Assembly: GCA_949775045.1 (NCBI GenBank)
Contig: OX459098.1
Span: 15,051,207 to 15,115,206, forward strand
DNA: 64,000 nucleotides
Direction: 5' to 3'
From: Metridium senile
Lineage: Eukaryota > Cnidaria > Anthozoa > Actiniaria > Metridiidae
The position numbers and the translations under genes were made by a program. Below, piece by piece: positions 34,021 to 45,769 of this stretch; position 1 is the stretch's first letter; each line of letters starts with the position of its first letter. Under the pieces are notes generated by a model. That model made no database searches and had not been told where the DNA came from. It saw nothing but the letters and a program-made list of their open reading frames with translations.

Positions 34021-34672
34021 TCGCGCACTACGGGACTACGGAGCTTTATTTTTTTCCTTGACTTCAAAAAATTGACAGGGTATTCTATAATCGCTCCGTT
34101 GTTGCCTTCAGCATCGTTGCCTTCAGCATCCCTCAATAACAGCAGTTTAGTCCTAGATTTACTTCATCTCTGCCGACTCTTCTCACTCTAAGCAACTGCT
34201 GTTTATGTCCTACGGATATTTAGAGAATTCGCTCCGCTTATCAAAAGATAAAAGTTCTTTTACGAGCCGTACAGCTGTAGATCTGTTGAAGTGTTTCTAA
34301 CCGACGTCGCTGAACTGACGCGTGACTAAGCCTCATATTCAAAATTGGTTGCGCCTGATTGGTCAATATTAAAATACGGATATTTGATTGGTAGGTTGAT
34401 GTAGAAGCAAAATTAAATATATGTTCTATTTGTTGTTATAATCTCGACTATTTTAGTTCTTTATGCTATTTGGTAACTAGAATTTTAACGATTTTGTATC
34501 AATTTTAGAACTCTTCAACAATTAAATTGCTGTTATCTGGCGGGTGGATAAAAATAATAATACACTGTAACGAGAATGATCCCGGCGAATGATAATTAAT
34601 ACTTATTTAACGGTTAGCTCAAACGACAAAAATAGGATATCTGTAAATAAGGAAAATGTAAGTTTATATCAT
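34021..34672. repeat. CACTA-like element interior between tandem repeats and nested TIR element
   Basis: AT-rich, no ORF above noise, no recognised family. Confidence 0.3.
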
Positions 34673-37600
34673 AGAGTGCAAACAATATAACCGTGAAACA
34701 TTAACAAAAACTAATTTTGCTAAATTTTGCTAAATTTCACTAAATTAGTCTATTGTGCTATTTTGTACAAATTAGTAATTAGTAAATATAGTGTGCACGT
34801 GCAATCAATGAACCGCGATTAAATTTAGCGCCAAATTGCGCACGTCCATAACGCGAGCACACGAGCATGGGATTTTGTTTGGAGCTAATTAAAGCATGAA
34901 TATTTAGAATGCAGCAGTTTGACCTAGTCTAAATATCGTGGAAATAGTTTCAAGATCCATTACAGAAGCGAATGGAGGTCATTGTTACGTTTATTGACGT
35001 TTAAAGCCAGCCAGAGTACGTATTTATAATGTGAACTACATGCAATAGAGTGAGTAAAACACTTATTCTTTAGTGTGCCTTGATTTTGCAATAGCGCAAA
35101 GGAATGAAGACTCGAAAACGATTTTACTTTGTGTATTGTGATTAGTTTAGCTTTAGATGTGCCTTGTGTTTTGATTTTGCAGCAGCGCGAAGGAACGGAG
35201 ACTCGAAAACAATTTCACTTGTGTATTGTGGTTATTTTAGCTCTAGATGTGCCATGTGTCTTGATTTTGCAGTAGCGCCGGCGAAGGAATAGACTTGAAA
35301 ACAATTTCACTTGTGTATTGTGGTTATTTTAGCTCTAGATGTGTCATGTGTCTTGATTTTGCTGTAGCGCCGTCAAAGGAATAGACTTGAAAACAATTTC
35401 ACTTGTGTATTGTGGTTATTTTAGCTCTAGATGTGTCATGTGTCTTGATTTTGCTGTAGCGCCGTCAAAGGAATAGACTTGAAAACAATTTCACTTGTGT
35501 ATTGTGGTTATTTTAGCTCTAGATGTGTCATGTGTCTTGATTTTGCTGTAGCGCCGTCAAAGGAATAGACTTGAAAACAATTTCACTTGTGTATTGTGGT
35601 TATTTTAGCTCTAGATGTGTCATGTGTCTTGATTTTGCTGTAGCGCCGTCAAAGGAATAGACTTGAAAACAATTTCACTTGTGTATTGTGGTTAATATTT
35701 TAGCTCTAGATGTGTCATGTGTCTTGATTTTGCTGTAGCGCCGTCAAAGGAATAGACTTGAAAACAATTTCACTTGTGTATTGTGGTTATTTTAGCTCTA
35801 GATGTGCCATGTGTCTTGATTTTGCAGTAGCGCCGGCGAAGGAATAGACTTGAAAACAATTTCACTTGTGTATTGTGGTTATTTTAGCTCTAGATGTGTC
35901 ATGTGTCTTGATTTTGCTGTAGCGCCGTCAAAGGAATAGACTTGAAAACAATTTCACTTGTGTATTGTGGTTAATATTTTAGCTCTAGATGTGTCATGTG
36001 TCTTGATTTTGCTGTAGCGCCGTCAAAGGAATAGACTTGAAAACAATTTCACTTGTGTATTGTGGTTATTTTAGCTCTAGATGTGTCATGTGTCTTGATT
36101 TTGCTGTAGCGCCGTCAAAGGAATAGACTTGAAAACAATTTCACTTGTGTATTGTGGTTATTTTAGCTCTAGATGTGTCATGTGTCTTGATTTTGCTGTA
36201 GCGCCGTCAAAGGAATAGACTTGAAAACAATTTCACTTGTGTATTGTGGTTATTTTAGCTCTAGATGTGTCATGTGTCTTGATTTTGCTGTAGCGCCGTC
36301 AAAGGAATAGACTTGAAAACAATTTCACTTGTGTATTGTGGTTAATATTTTAGCTCTAGATGTGTCATGTGTCTTGATTTTGCTGTAGCGCCGTCAAAGG
36401 AATAGACTTGAAAACAATTTCACTTGTGTATTGTGGTTATTTTAGCTCTAGATGTGCCATGTGTCTTGATTTTGCAGTAGCGCCGGCGAAGGAATAGACT
36501 TGAAAACAATTTCACTTGTGTATTGTGGTTATTTTAGCTCTAGATGTGTCATGTGTCTTGATTTTGCTGTAGCGCCGTCAAAGGAATAGACTTGAAAACA
36601 ATTTCACTTGTGTATTGTGGTTAATATTTTAGCTCTAGATGTGTCATGTGTCTTGATTTTGCTGTAGCGCCGTCAAAGGAATAGACTTGAAAACAATTTC
36701 ACTTGTGTATTGTGGTTATTTTAGCTCTAGATGTGTCATGTGTCTTGATTTTGCTGTAGCGCCGTCAAAGGAATAGACTTGAAAACAATTTCACTTGTGT
36801 ATTGTGGTTATTTTAGCTCTAGATGTGTCATGTGTCTTGATTTTGCTGTAGCGCCGTCAAAGGAATAGACTTGAAAACAATTTCACTTGTGTATTGTGGT
36901 TATTTTAGCTCTAGATGTGTCATGTGTCTTGATTTTGCTGTAGCGCCGTCAAAGGAATAGACTTGAAAACAATTTCACTTGTGTATTGTGGTTATTTTAG
37001 TTCTAGATGTGTCATGTGTCTTGATTTTGCTGTAGCGCCGTCAAAGGAATAGACTTGAAAACAATTTCACTTGTGTATTGTGGTTAATATTTTAGCTCTA
37101 GATGTGTCATGTGTCTTGATTTTGCTGTAGCGCCGTCAAAGGAATAGACTTGAAAACAATTTCACTTGTGTATTGTGGTTATTTTAGCTCTAGATGTGTC
37201 ATGTGTCTTGATTTTGCTGTAGCGCCGTCAAAGGAATAGACTTGAAAACAATTTCACTTGTGTATTGTGGTTATTTTAGCTCTAGATGTGTCATGTGTCT
37301 TGATTTTGCTGTAGCGCCGTCAAAGGAATAGACTTGAAAACAATTTCACTTGTGTATTGTGGTTATTTTAGCTCTAGATGTGTCATGTGTCTTGATTTTG
37401 CTGTAGCGCCGTCAAAGGAATAGACTTGAAAACAATTTCACTTGTGTATTGTGGTTATTTTAGTTCTAGATGTGTCATGTGTCTTGATTTTGCTGTAGCG
37501 CCGTCAAAGGAATAGACTTGAAAACAATTTCACTTGTGTATTGTGGTTAATATTTTAGCTCTAGATGTGTCATGTGTCTTGATTTTGCTGTAGCGCCGTC

Positions 37601-38172
37601 AAAGGAATAGACTTGAAAACAATTTCACTTGTGTATTGTGGTTATTTTAGCTCTAGATGTTTCCTGTGTCTTGATTTTGCTGTAGCGCCGTCAAAGGAAT
37701 AGACTTGAAAACAATTTCACTTGTGTATTGTGGTTATTTTAGCTCTAGATGTGTCCTGTGTCTTGATTTTGCTGTAGCGCCGTCAAAGGAATAGACTTGA
37801 AAACAATTTCACTTGTGTATTGTGGTTAATTTTTTAGCTCTAGATGTGTCATGTGTCTTGATTTTGCTGTAGCGCCGTTAAAGGAATAGTCTTGAAAACA
37901 ATTTCACTTGTGTATTGTGGTTATTTTAGCTCTAGATGTGTCATGTGTTATGATTATTTTAGCTTTAGTTGTGTCTTGATTTTGCTGCAGCGCAAACGAA
38001 TAGACTTAAAAACAATTTTTTTTTTTTTGCATATTGTGCGCTAGGACACTTGGCTGATTGCACGTGCACACTAAATTTAGTCTATTCACGCTTCGACTAT
38101 TTTTCACTAATTTCTACTAAATTTCGACTAATTAGTTTTTGTGTTTCACGGTTATATTGTTTGCACTCTAAT
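34673..38172. mobile_element. Nested 3.5-kb TIR element carrying a minisatellite
   Basis: The left end TAGAGTGCAAACAATATAAC is inverted at 38155-38172 and similarity extends over about 130 bases of each end, including GTGTGCACGTGCAATCA. There is no coding sequence; nearly all of the interior is the 92-bp array. It lies entirely inside the CACTA-like element. Confidence 0.7.
35076..37965. repeat. 92-bp minisatellite, about 31 copies, with 650-bp and 463-bp higher-order repeats
   Basis: The unit is 92 bp (core TGTAGCGCCGTCAAAGG and TTGTGTATTGTGGTTATT). A 95-bp variant with TTAATATTT occurs at 35692, 35971, 36342, 36621, 37084 and 37547. A GCCATG/CGCCGGCGAAGG variant occurs at 35251, 35806 and 36456. 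Spacings of 650 bp (seven units) and 463 bp (five units, also shown by the TTCTAGA variant at 37001 and 37464) reveal recent block duplications. Edge copies are diverged and central copies are nearly identical. Confidence 0.95.
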
Positions 38173-38809
38173 ACCAACGTTACTATATTGTTACTTATTT
38201 TCGGCGAAACGTATTGTACTGAAAATCTAACGAGTGTATTTTGCGATGTGGGGAATAAAACATTCACAATTGATTCACTTCAGATTCACGCTAGTGGAGA
38301 ATTCCATATTCTCATCTTTATTCACACTTCGTGAATGTGATGTGAATATGTATATTTGCATCAGTTTTGCATTATATTCATACATGGTGTAAATATAATT
38401 TGCGATTTGGGCAACAAAACATTCACGATTGATTAATTTAGATTCACACTAGTAGAGAATTCCATATTCTCTTCTTTATTCACACTTCGTGAATGTGATG
38501 TGAATATGTATATTTGCATCAGTTTCGCACTATATTCACACATGGTATAAATATAATTTGCGATTTGGGCAACAACACATTCACAATTGATTCACTTTAG
38601 ATTCACACTAGTAGAGAATTCCATATTCTCTTCTGTATTCACACTTTGTGAATGTGATGTGAATATGTATATTCGCATCAGTTTCACACTATATTCACAC
38701 ATGGTGTAAATATCATGTTCACTGGGGGTGTGAATATAATGCGAATATGGTTCACCAAATTCACACCATATTCACACATATGGTGAATCCGACTTTTCGT
38801 CCAGTGAGC

Positions 38810-39400
38810 CCTGCTGGCGACGACCTGATTGATGTGAGAGAGATCACAAAATTGTATGCTCCCTGAGTTTGTAAGGTATTTTGCAAACTAAATATAAATG
38901 AATACGACAGATATTTGTTTCTTGTCTGATTTCAAATTCATATTTCGCAGTATAACAATTGAGAAAGCTGTTATAATTTCTAAGTGGTTGTATATATAAC
39001 ATTGACATCAACATTGATAACCGAATTGAACAATCGTTTGATAAGGCATAGTTTTAAAGAAAATTGAGCAACACATTTTCTTTCAAGAAGGTTAATAAAC
39101 ACAGGTTTTTTAATGAAGAAAACTACAAATATGGGCAAAAAATTGATATTTTTGACGGATAATCTTAATCATACACCTGCAGATAAACAAACAATAATTA
39201 CCTTCGCCTCGACTCTATAAGATTTCAAAACTTTGATAACACTCGAACAGTCAAGGGTTAATTTTACTTTATTTGAAGATTACCTATACTAAACCAGCTT
39301 TCACTGAAATTATTGTTCATAAAATTGTTTCCGGAATGGATATTTTATATATATTTTTGTTAATACCCTAGTTAGATTTGGGTTCAAATATAAACTAGAC
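38810..39400. repeat. Unit spacer (U4 copy, right of the CACTA-like element)
   Basis: Continues the same spacer as 59670-60206 (CTGATTGATGTGAGAGAG, TTGACGGATAATCTTAATC). No gene. Confidence 0.65.
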
Positions 39401-39863
39401 GCTCTTAGAGCGTTTACTCGGGCTACAGAGCAAAAGGGATTGAGGGATTGAAATTCATGATGTATCATAATCATACACAATACATATATACATTAGACAC
39501 TAGCTGAAGCAAATTCAGTTAGTCATGAGCAAACTGATAGCGCTCTATCCTGAGACACAAATAGGAAAAATGTTATTATCCAAGGAGACGACAAAGCCAG
39601 AGTTGTCTTTTATTTTAGACATTTTAGCCCGCTTGGTGTTTTTATTTCATTGGTTGGTATTTTAAAACAGCATTAAAAATGTTACATATTTTCATATTAC
39701 ACAAAGCTATTCTGATCATGAGACACTAATAGGAAAATGTGAAGAACTAAATTGGCTGATTAATGTTAACAAAATGTGCACAAAAATGAAACAAACAATC
39801 ACTTATGAGTTATTTTAGGTTATTTTAATGATAAATTATAAACTTATTTGCAAATATTATAAT

Positions 39864-39864
39864 G

Positions 39865-39939
<75 letters not shown>
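39864..39939. repeat. (AAT)n microsatellite, about 25 repeats
   Basis: Uninterrupted AAT run. It generates an artefactual poly-Asn frame that should not be read as a gene. Confidence 0.98.
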
Positions 39940-40373
39940 GACTTTTTTTACAGTACTTCTTGATTAGCTTAATATTTTTGCTGCATTTGTTAGTATTTTT
40001 AATTTCTGCATGTTATATTTCTATAATTTGTTTAAATTTTTGAACTAAGTTCGGTTTCTTTTTCTTGTCACATCTATATATAGTTTTTGAATGTTTTTAT
40101 TATCAATATTTTTGAAAAATATATAAACCAAGCTAAACTATCGATTGTGGTGTATCTTTTTAAAAAATACGAGTAACACAAGGTGTTGTGTGACAATGAA
40201 TGACCTTTGAATTTGCATGCGTAATTAGATTTCAACATGGTCGTATTGCACTTATCATCGGCTTTCCCGGGGGTCGACCCCCGGGACACCTCCGGGACAC
40301 CCCCGGGATTAGTAGGGGATTTGTTGATTTTGGCAAGTTTTTCGTTCCCGCGGGGGCGGGGGATTATACACAT

Positions 40374-40780
40374 TTATTATATATCCTATTCAAACTCGTT
40401 TTCTTATTGGTCGAGAGCACGTCACGTGGAGGGAAATAAATCGATCTATTCCCCGCGCGGGTAATAAATCCACGTGAGAGGGGAATAAATCCACGTGATC
40501 AGGTCAAAGTCCATCGAAAGTTCGTGTGGCGCGTTTGCAAACTCAATGTAACCACCAATTTAAACTCCAACTTATAAGTAAACAACAAACATTTTCACTT
40601 AAAATAAAACATTACATTATTGTCATTTGACATTTTTTGGTCGACTAAAATCTTTGTAATATCATATTACATTTCAATTTTCTCCACGCTTTGTAATTCA
40701 TAACGAAGTTTTTTTCGTAAATAAAAAATTTTCAAAATGGAGTGAAAATTTTTCTTCGTTTGAATAGGGTATATAATAAA
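40374..40780. mobile_element. Nested MITE with TTTATTATATACCC-type TIRs
   Basis: TTTATTATATATCCTATTC at the left end and its near inverse GAATAGGGTATATAATAAA at the right end, 407 bp apart, inside the 1.1-kb element. Confidence 0.65.
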
Positions 40781-40781
40781 A

Positions 40782-40923
40782 CACTTAATGACTGATCCCT
40801 CGGGAAATCAGTTAGTTTTGTTTCCCTCGAATCTCAATGTTTCCCTCGGCCGGAGCCTCGGGAAACATTGGGATTCTCGGGAAACAAAACTAACTGTTTC
40901 CCTCGGGACCAGTCATTAAGTGC
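40782..40923. repeat. 142-bp palindrome rich in CCCTCGG
   Basis: Arms CACTTAATGACTG and CAGTCATTAAGTG close an almost perfect hairpin with TTTCCCTCGG repeats. It resembles in style the hairpin at 7417-7540. Confidence 0.75.
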
Positions 40924-42230
40924 TTAATAGTAACGAATCGTTCGACCCCCGGGACTACCCCACGGGATTTGCCCGAATTGGGATTCCTGTGTAAACTATA
41001 TTATTATGGGATGCGAAACACCATCGAGCACATAATTCGCTGGAAAGCTGCTTGAAGTGTTTGAAAACTGCTTTAATCTACTTGTTGGACTTGGTTATGC
41101 CTCTTTTTAAAGCCTGGAGTGGAGATCGAAAAAAGAGAAAGGCAGTTTTGGCCGACGATTTCAATGAATTTGTTTCTAAAGAAATATATTTGTTATAATT
41201 GCAAATAAAGTTATGTTTGAGTATGCAGTGACATATTTTTTTAAGTGTTTCATTCACGCCCCCGGGGGCGGGGCTTTTGACTCAGTTTTCGTGCCTTGTA
41301 CCCCAGTCTTTTGTTTGACCAAAATATCAATTCCCCGGGGGTGTCCCGTTGGTCGACCCCCGGTAAATCCGATGATAAGTGCATATTTTGTACGAATTAA
41401 ACGTTAGAAACAAATGATCATGAAAACATGTGTAGAAAGCGTCCGAGTCATAAAATATAGACATAAAAATACATCTAGGAGAAGTTCAATGAGTAATATT
41501 GTGCATGTTTAATTCGGATGCAAAATTCTAACAACAGAGTATTAAAGATTTAATAACACAATATTCATTTATACTAAACATGTACTTTGAGATGTACTAA
41601 TTATATCAATGTATAACTCAATGTCCAGCAAATATCCGATCTCATTTTGTTATGATCAGTTTGAACATTTTTCTCCGTTGCTAGTTCTTACTTGTCACAA
41701 CCGGGGTGAGATGGTGTGTCGACATGGCTTTCTTTCTTGTTTCTTAAGTTGCAGAAAATGACTTCAACTCCTCTTCATGTGACAGATTATTCTTTTGTCT
41801 TTCCACTGGTTATGATTTTCGATCATCATGAAGTCGTTTTAAGCACATTTTTTCTCAAAATATGATAAAAGTTGGCAACGATGCGAACACAATCAAAGCG
41901 GCTAATTTGACCAGACTCGAGCAGATGCCAGTGTATGCCGTCCAAAAAAAACAACTACTATAAAACTTCCAATAGCTTTCATTGTTGAAATAATGATTCA
42001 ATGTGATGGCTAAAAAGCCTAAATGTTCACAAAATAGATTAACTTTCGTAGATTTCGGATTCAGAGCAGAGCTATCAAAACAATCGGAAATATGAGCTAC
42101 CAACTTTTCAGCGGTTATCCCCACCTTTTGGCTTTTTGGGCTGCCTGTGCCTTCCAAAACGCGAGATAATAGATAGATAGGCAGAAAAGGTAAACCTAGA
42201 CTCAGGCCCCCTTCGGGTAGCCCGAGTAAT

Positions 42231-43127
42231 AATCGACTTTATGATTAAAATATTCAATTAATATACAGAAAGCTGATATATACTACTTGTTAAAATTTTT
42301 AATGGATATGACAGCCTGATTATACGCGTACGAGCTGCGTGCGTATTTTGCCGAGCTTCTTGGCGAGGCAAAATAAGGTTAAAATCGGCCGCTTTTTTTG
42401 GAGGGTAAAATACGTGTTATTCGACCCTCGAAATTTCGAATTTAAAGTCCAATCTTTGCACGAAATCGATACCTTGTAGGGTAAATTTATGTCACAGTTA
42501 GATAGTAAAGATATATTTCATATTTAATTAGTCAATCAAATTGATATAAAGAGGTAAGATATTACAGTACACCTACAAATTTATCCAACATTGGTACACA
42601 AATGAATCCAGACCTATAAATAAGGCTAATATGAGACCACACAAGTCCATAATTGAAGCAAGCTGAATATACAATATCTTAAATTGTGAAGGCAACGATA
42701 TCGAATCTGTCATTCTACCTGTGCATGTTTATTTAAGGTTTTAAACCTGAAATTGAAATCAAGTGGAGACTATTGCAGTACAATGACAAAACAAAATTAC
42801 ATCAGAGACATATTAAAATTCCGAGCTTAAATAACGTGTGAACAGCTAGCTTCAAGTCTGAATGAAAAAAAAAAATTGATTTGAAATAAAATTACTTGCT
42901 GCTCTTGCTGCTCTCAGCTCCTAAAAACCTATTTTTGGTACCAAAGCATCCCAGTAAAAATTACACTTGAAGGTACAGAGTCACGATGCATAACTGAATT
43001 TTGAGCGCGAACACAAAACACTTGCTACACTCAAAGAATTAGCTTTAGATTAGCTAATTTTAACAATCGAATTGAACAAAAGTTAAACCGAGATGCATCA
43101 AATGGTATAAACCCTCTGTTAAAAACA
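42231..43127. repeat. Unit spacer downstream of Z2 (U4 copy)
   Basis: It contains TTATACGCGTACGAGCTGCG (again at 63687), AAGAGGTAAGATATTACAG and CTTGCTGCTCTTGCTGCTC. The minisatellite is absent from this unit. No gene. Confidence 0.6.
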
Positions 43128-43134
43128 ATCTTTC

Positions 43135-43810
43135 GCAAGTACCTAGACAGCCATTCGACGGAACGTTTGATCCACGCATTCATATCTTCACGTATATTGA
43201 TAATTGTAACAGCCTTTTTATGGTCTGCCTGTTGCTGAGATTGCTAAATTACAACGTGTAGAGAATGCTGCCGCAAGGCTGGTGACTGGATGAAAGCGAT
43301 CAGAACATATTACGCCGACTCTTTACAATCTTCACTGGCTACCCATCGACCAAAGAATAAAATTTAAGACCGTTCTCCTTGTTTACGTAAGCAAAGCACT
43401 AAACGACATGTCTCCTAACTACATCAAAGAACTCATCGTTCCTTATATTCCTACACGTAAGCTTAGATCATCCAATAAAGGCCTGCTTCAGATTCCAAGA
43501 TCAAGAACATCCTCTTTTGGCGATCGAATGTTTAGTATTGCTGCTCCAAGACTGTGGAACAGTCTTCATGGCCACATTAGACTCAATAACAACTCCATCG
43601 CTGACTTTAAAAAAAGCTTAAAAACTATTTTTTTTAAATTAGCGTTTTGATTTCTTTTATATCAATTAATTTTTACATATATATTTTATACCAATGTTCA
43701 TATACTCCAGATTTTTTATTATATATAGATATGACATCACTTTTATTGTAAAAAGCATCGAGACTTTTGTGACATGCGTTTTTAAGAAATAAATTATTAT
43801 TATTATTATT
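43135..43810 (+). pseudogene. LINE-e RT C-terminal fragment with ATCTTTC target duplication
   Basis: Flanked by ATCTTTC at 43128-43134 and 43811-43817. The plus strand encodes KYLDSHSTERLIHAFISS, then frame breaks, then an open 80-aa C-terminus at 43408-43650 (SPNYIKELIVPYIPTRKLRS, RLWNSLHGHI) and a (TTA)n tail. A shortened copy lies at 60404-60944. It is not functional. Confidence 0.85.
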
Positions 43811-43817
43811 ATCTTTC

Positions 43818-44045
43818 CAATGAGATTCGGCGACATTCACGAAATAAACACGTACTTCCAGTCCAGTAAAGCTCTTGAATGTGACTACATAGTTGTAATT
43901 TGGTTAGCTACATTAAAACATAACTTTAATCAATTAGAATTATGCCACTAAAATAACGATAAAATCAAGTTAAATCTCTGTTTGGCCACAGACAATAGCG
44001 TCAACCTTATAAGACCCTAATTTTGTATTTAGCAGTATCTATGCT
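43818..44045. repeat. Unit spacer downstream of GPCR4
   Basis: Shared with 60956-61205: GAAATAAACACGTAC and GTTTGGCCACAGACAATA. Non-coding. Confidence 0.55.
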
Positions 44046-44449
44046 ACATATATACATACTTTATTGAATGCTCCTAAAAAGGCCTTTCAGCGACAATTTA
44101 CAATAACTGATAATGATAAATGATAATGATAAATGCTTATAGAATATTATTGAACGAATGATAAATGTTTATAAAGTATTATTTACTTGATAAATTTGAT
44201 TTTTATATTATTTTTTAAATTGATTGATTCTAAGGTCCTTGAGTTCTTTGTCCATATTGTTCAATGTCTTTGTAGCCTTATATGTGAATATTCTCTGTCC
44301 TGATGCAGTCTTGTATAGAGGCATATCTAAGAGATCACAGTTTCGTGTACGGCGAGTGTGGATATCAGAGCGTTTGCGTAATTTGCTGCTTAAGTAGGCT
44401 GGAGTAAGATTATTATAGCATTTGAAAGCTATAATGGCGTCTCTGTATT
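44046..44449 (-). pseudogene. LINE-f 3' fragment (U4)
   Basis: ATGCT is duplicated on both sides (44041-44045 and 44450-44454) relative to the unfilled sites in U2 and U3. The minus strand encodes a LINE ORF tail (AYLSSKLRKRSDIHTRRTRN, KATKTLNNMDKELKDL) followed by a TATG-rich tail. The same insertion is in U5 at 61206-61592. Confidence 0.8.
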
Positions 44450-44475
44450 ATGCTTCGTTTCAAATGCGCCTTACA

Positions 44476-45552
44476 TCAAACTTCTCTAAGAGAATCCAAT
44501 TGTGTGATCTGTATCACAGAAATCTGCTTGTCCCCAATAGTGCTGGCAGTATTGTCCGTCCCTGTAATATCAGACCTTACAGCACGACTAAAAGTAATCT
44601 TACAACAGAGTTTGGAAATCAGTGATTTGAAGTTCTCTCGATAAATATCGTTAAAGATCAAGTAAATAATGAAGTTGTAGGCATAGCTAGAGTGGCCCAA
44701 AAGCAAAGTAAAATAAGTCAAATTTTCAATTTGTACTATCTTTTCAAAGTTTAAAATAAGAACGATGCTAGAAAAGCCCCAGCTTAGGTACAACAGGCTA
44801 ACAATGGTTATGGACATTTTGAGAACGTTTCTGTTCTGATGCTGTCTTCTTCTTCTCACAATGTCAGTTTGGTTTCCTGGGGCCTTGTGACGACGAAGCT
44901 TGTAGACGATAAGTGCGTACAAAGTTGTTATGATAGGGAAAGGAATACCAAAGTTCAAAGTAAGTAGCACATAAAAATATTTGTAGAAAGACCAATTATC
45001 AACTAGAGCACAATAGGTTGAGCTCATAAATTCTATAAGATCAAAAAAATAGAAATGAGGTGATACTATCATAGCTGAAAAGATCCATATTCCTGGTATG
45101 ATGTATTTTAGTCGAGATCTACTGAGTCCTCCTCTCAGTGGATGGGCCACAGCCAAGTACCTATCGACTGCAATGAAAAGACAGCTAAAAGACGATACTG
45201 CAGTCGAAACGTTAGGAGGAAAGTAAAACATTTTACACGTTGCCTGTCCCAATATTCCTTTGATAGGCCAATGGATGCCATTGATGAGCAGCCCAATATT
45301 AAATGAGGCGACTAAATGGATTGCGATGAGGTCACTGACAGCTATATTAGCAACCAGAAAATTGGTCGTTGATTTTAGTTGGTCTTTTGTACGGACACAA
45401 TGTATAATGAAGACATTTCCAAACATCGAAACAATGTAAAGAATAATGTACCCGATCATTTTTGGCAGCTGAGAACCAATTGCTATGAAAACCATTCCAT
45501 TTGAAGATGAAGTTGAGGTAAAATTATCGTTTGTTGAAATATTTCCAAACAT
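44476..45552 (-). CDS. GPCR4: class A receptor, 358 aa, single exon
   Basis: An intact paralogue of GPCR2 with the same landmarks: N-terminal glycosylation site NIST, FGNVFII in TM1, IAVSD in TM2, Cys in QATCKMF, DRY in AVDRYLAVAHPLRGG, TM4 Trp, FGIPFP in TM5, LYLSWGFSSIV in TM6 and NFIIYLIFND in place of NPxxY. It is nearly identical to the GPCR3 pseudogene from TM1 to TM7, but its last codons and downstream insertion match GPCR5, so it is a mosaic. Its E-box is mutated to TACGTG. The ligand is unknown. Confidence 0.93.
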   Translation of the reverse strand: MFGNISTNDNFTSTSSSNGMVFIAIGSQLPKMIGYIILYIVSMFGNVFIIHCVRTKDQLKSTTNFLVANIAVSDLIAIHLVASFNIGLLINGIHWPIKGILGQATCKMFYFPPNVSTAVSSFSCLFIAVDRYLAVAHPLRGGLSRSRLKYIIPGIWIFSAMIVSPHFYFFDLIEFMSSTYCALVDNWSFYKYFYVLLTLNFGIPFPIITTLYALIVYKLRRHKAPGNQTDIVRRRRQHQNRNVLKMSITIVSLLYLSWGFSSIVLILNFEKIVQIENLTYFTLLLGHSSYAYNFIIYLIFNDIYRENFKSLISKLCCKITFSRAVRSDITGTDNTASTIGDKQISVIQITQLDSLREV

Positions 45553-45693
45553 ATTCTAAAAAGAAGAAATAAAAATTGCAAAGTTGTTTGCTAGTAGATG
45601 ACGATTTGCTGTTTTGGATAGTAGTAGCCTGTTTAGAAACTGGTTAATGCAAAGCTTAGCTTAGTGCCCCTCACCAGAATGTATACTTAGCAT

Positions 45694-45724
45694 TACGTGG
45701 TAACTCAGGTCTAACACTGATTGG
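45694..45724 (-). promoter_or_regulatory. GPCR4 promoter: CCAAT box kept, E-box mutated
   Basis: The inverse of CCAAT is at 45720-45724. The position of the CACGTG core reads TACGTG (45694-45699) on the plus strand. The element is otherwise aligned with those of GPCR2, GPCR3 and GPCR5. Confidence 0.55.
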
Positions 45725-45769
45725 CTCTACAAACAAAGGGAATAGAATGTTTCGCTCTTGAGATTAGCT

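Larger units (their letters stand above)
32009..38806. mobile_element. CACTA/EnSpm-like non-autonomous element, 6.8 kb, AGC target duplication
   Basis: Ends CACTGGACGAAAA and TTTTCGTCCAGTG are inverted. AGC is duplicated at 32006-32008 and 38807-38809, and the empty CCACCAGCCCTGCTGG is visible in U1 (about 6459), U5 and U6. CACT(A/G) ends with 3-bp duplications are characteristic of CACTA/EnSpm elements. Both subterminal regions are dense in TTCACA/TGTGAA motifs, arranged as a 134-bp repeat on the left (32205-32470) and a 158-bp triplicate on the right (38262-38740). Dense subterminal repeats are also typical of the group. No transposase ORF is present. Confidence 0.75.
40248..41382. mobile_element. 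1.1-kb TIR DNA element with GCACTTATCATCGG ends
   Basis: The left GCACTTATCATCGGCTTTCC and right complement of GCACTTATCATCGGATTTAC are inverted. TATT flanks both sides (40244-40247 and 41384-41387), with one extra A on the right. The empty site TCGTATTTTGTACG is seen in copy Z0 near 591. The ends are very GC-rich (CCCCGGG/GTCGAC). There is no transposase. Confidence 0.8.
39401..42230 (-). mobile_element. Copy Z2 of the Helentron-like family, with nested insertions
   Basis: The left end has the hairpin ACGCTCTTAGAGCGT followed by TTACTCGGGCTAC; the right end has the inverse GTAGCCCGAGTAA. The body is related to 1-1210 and the reverse of 26084-27371. Sequence homologous to the rest of the unit resumes at ATCGACTTTATGATTAAAA. 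Nested inside are an (AAT)n tract, a 1.1-kb TIR element (40248-41382) and short non-coding stretches. Confidence 0.6.

Noticed and set aside
35076..37965. Regular array of direct repeats resembling a CRISPR
   Set aside because: The whole 92-bp unit is repeated with no unique spacers, there are no cas genes, and the context is eukaryotic. It is a minisatellite.
39828..40043. 71-aa ORF with a poly-Asn run
   Set aside because: Produced by the (AAT)n microsatellite; no other coding signal.
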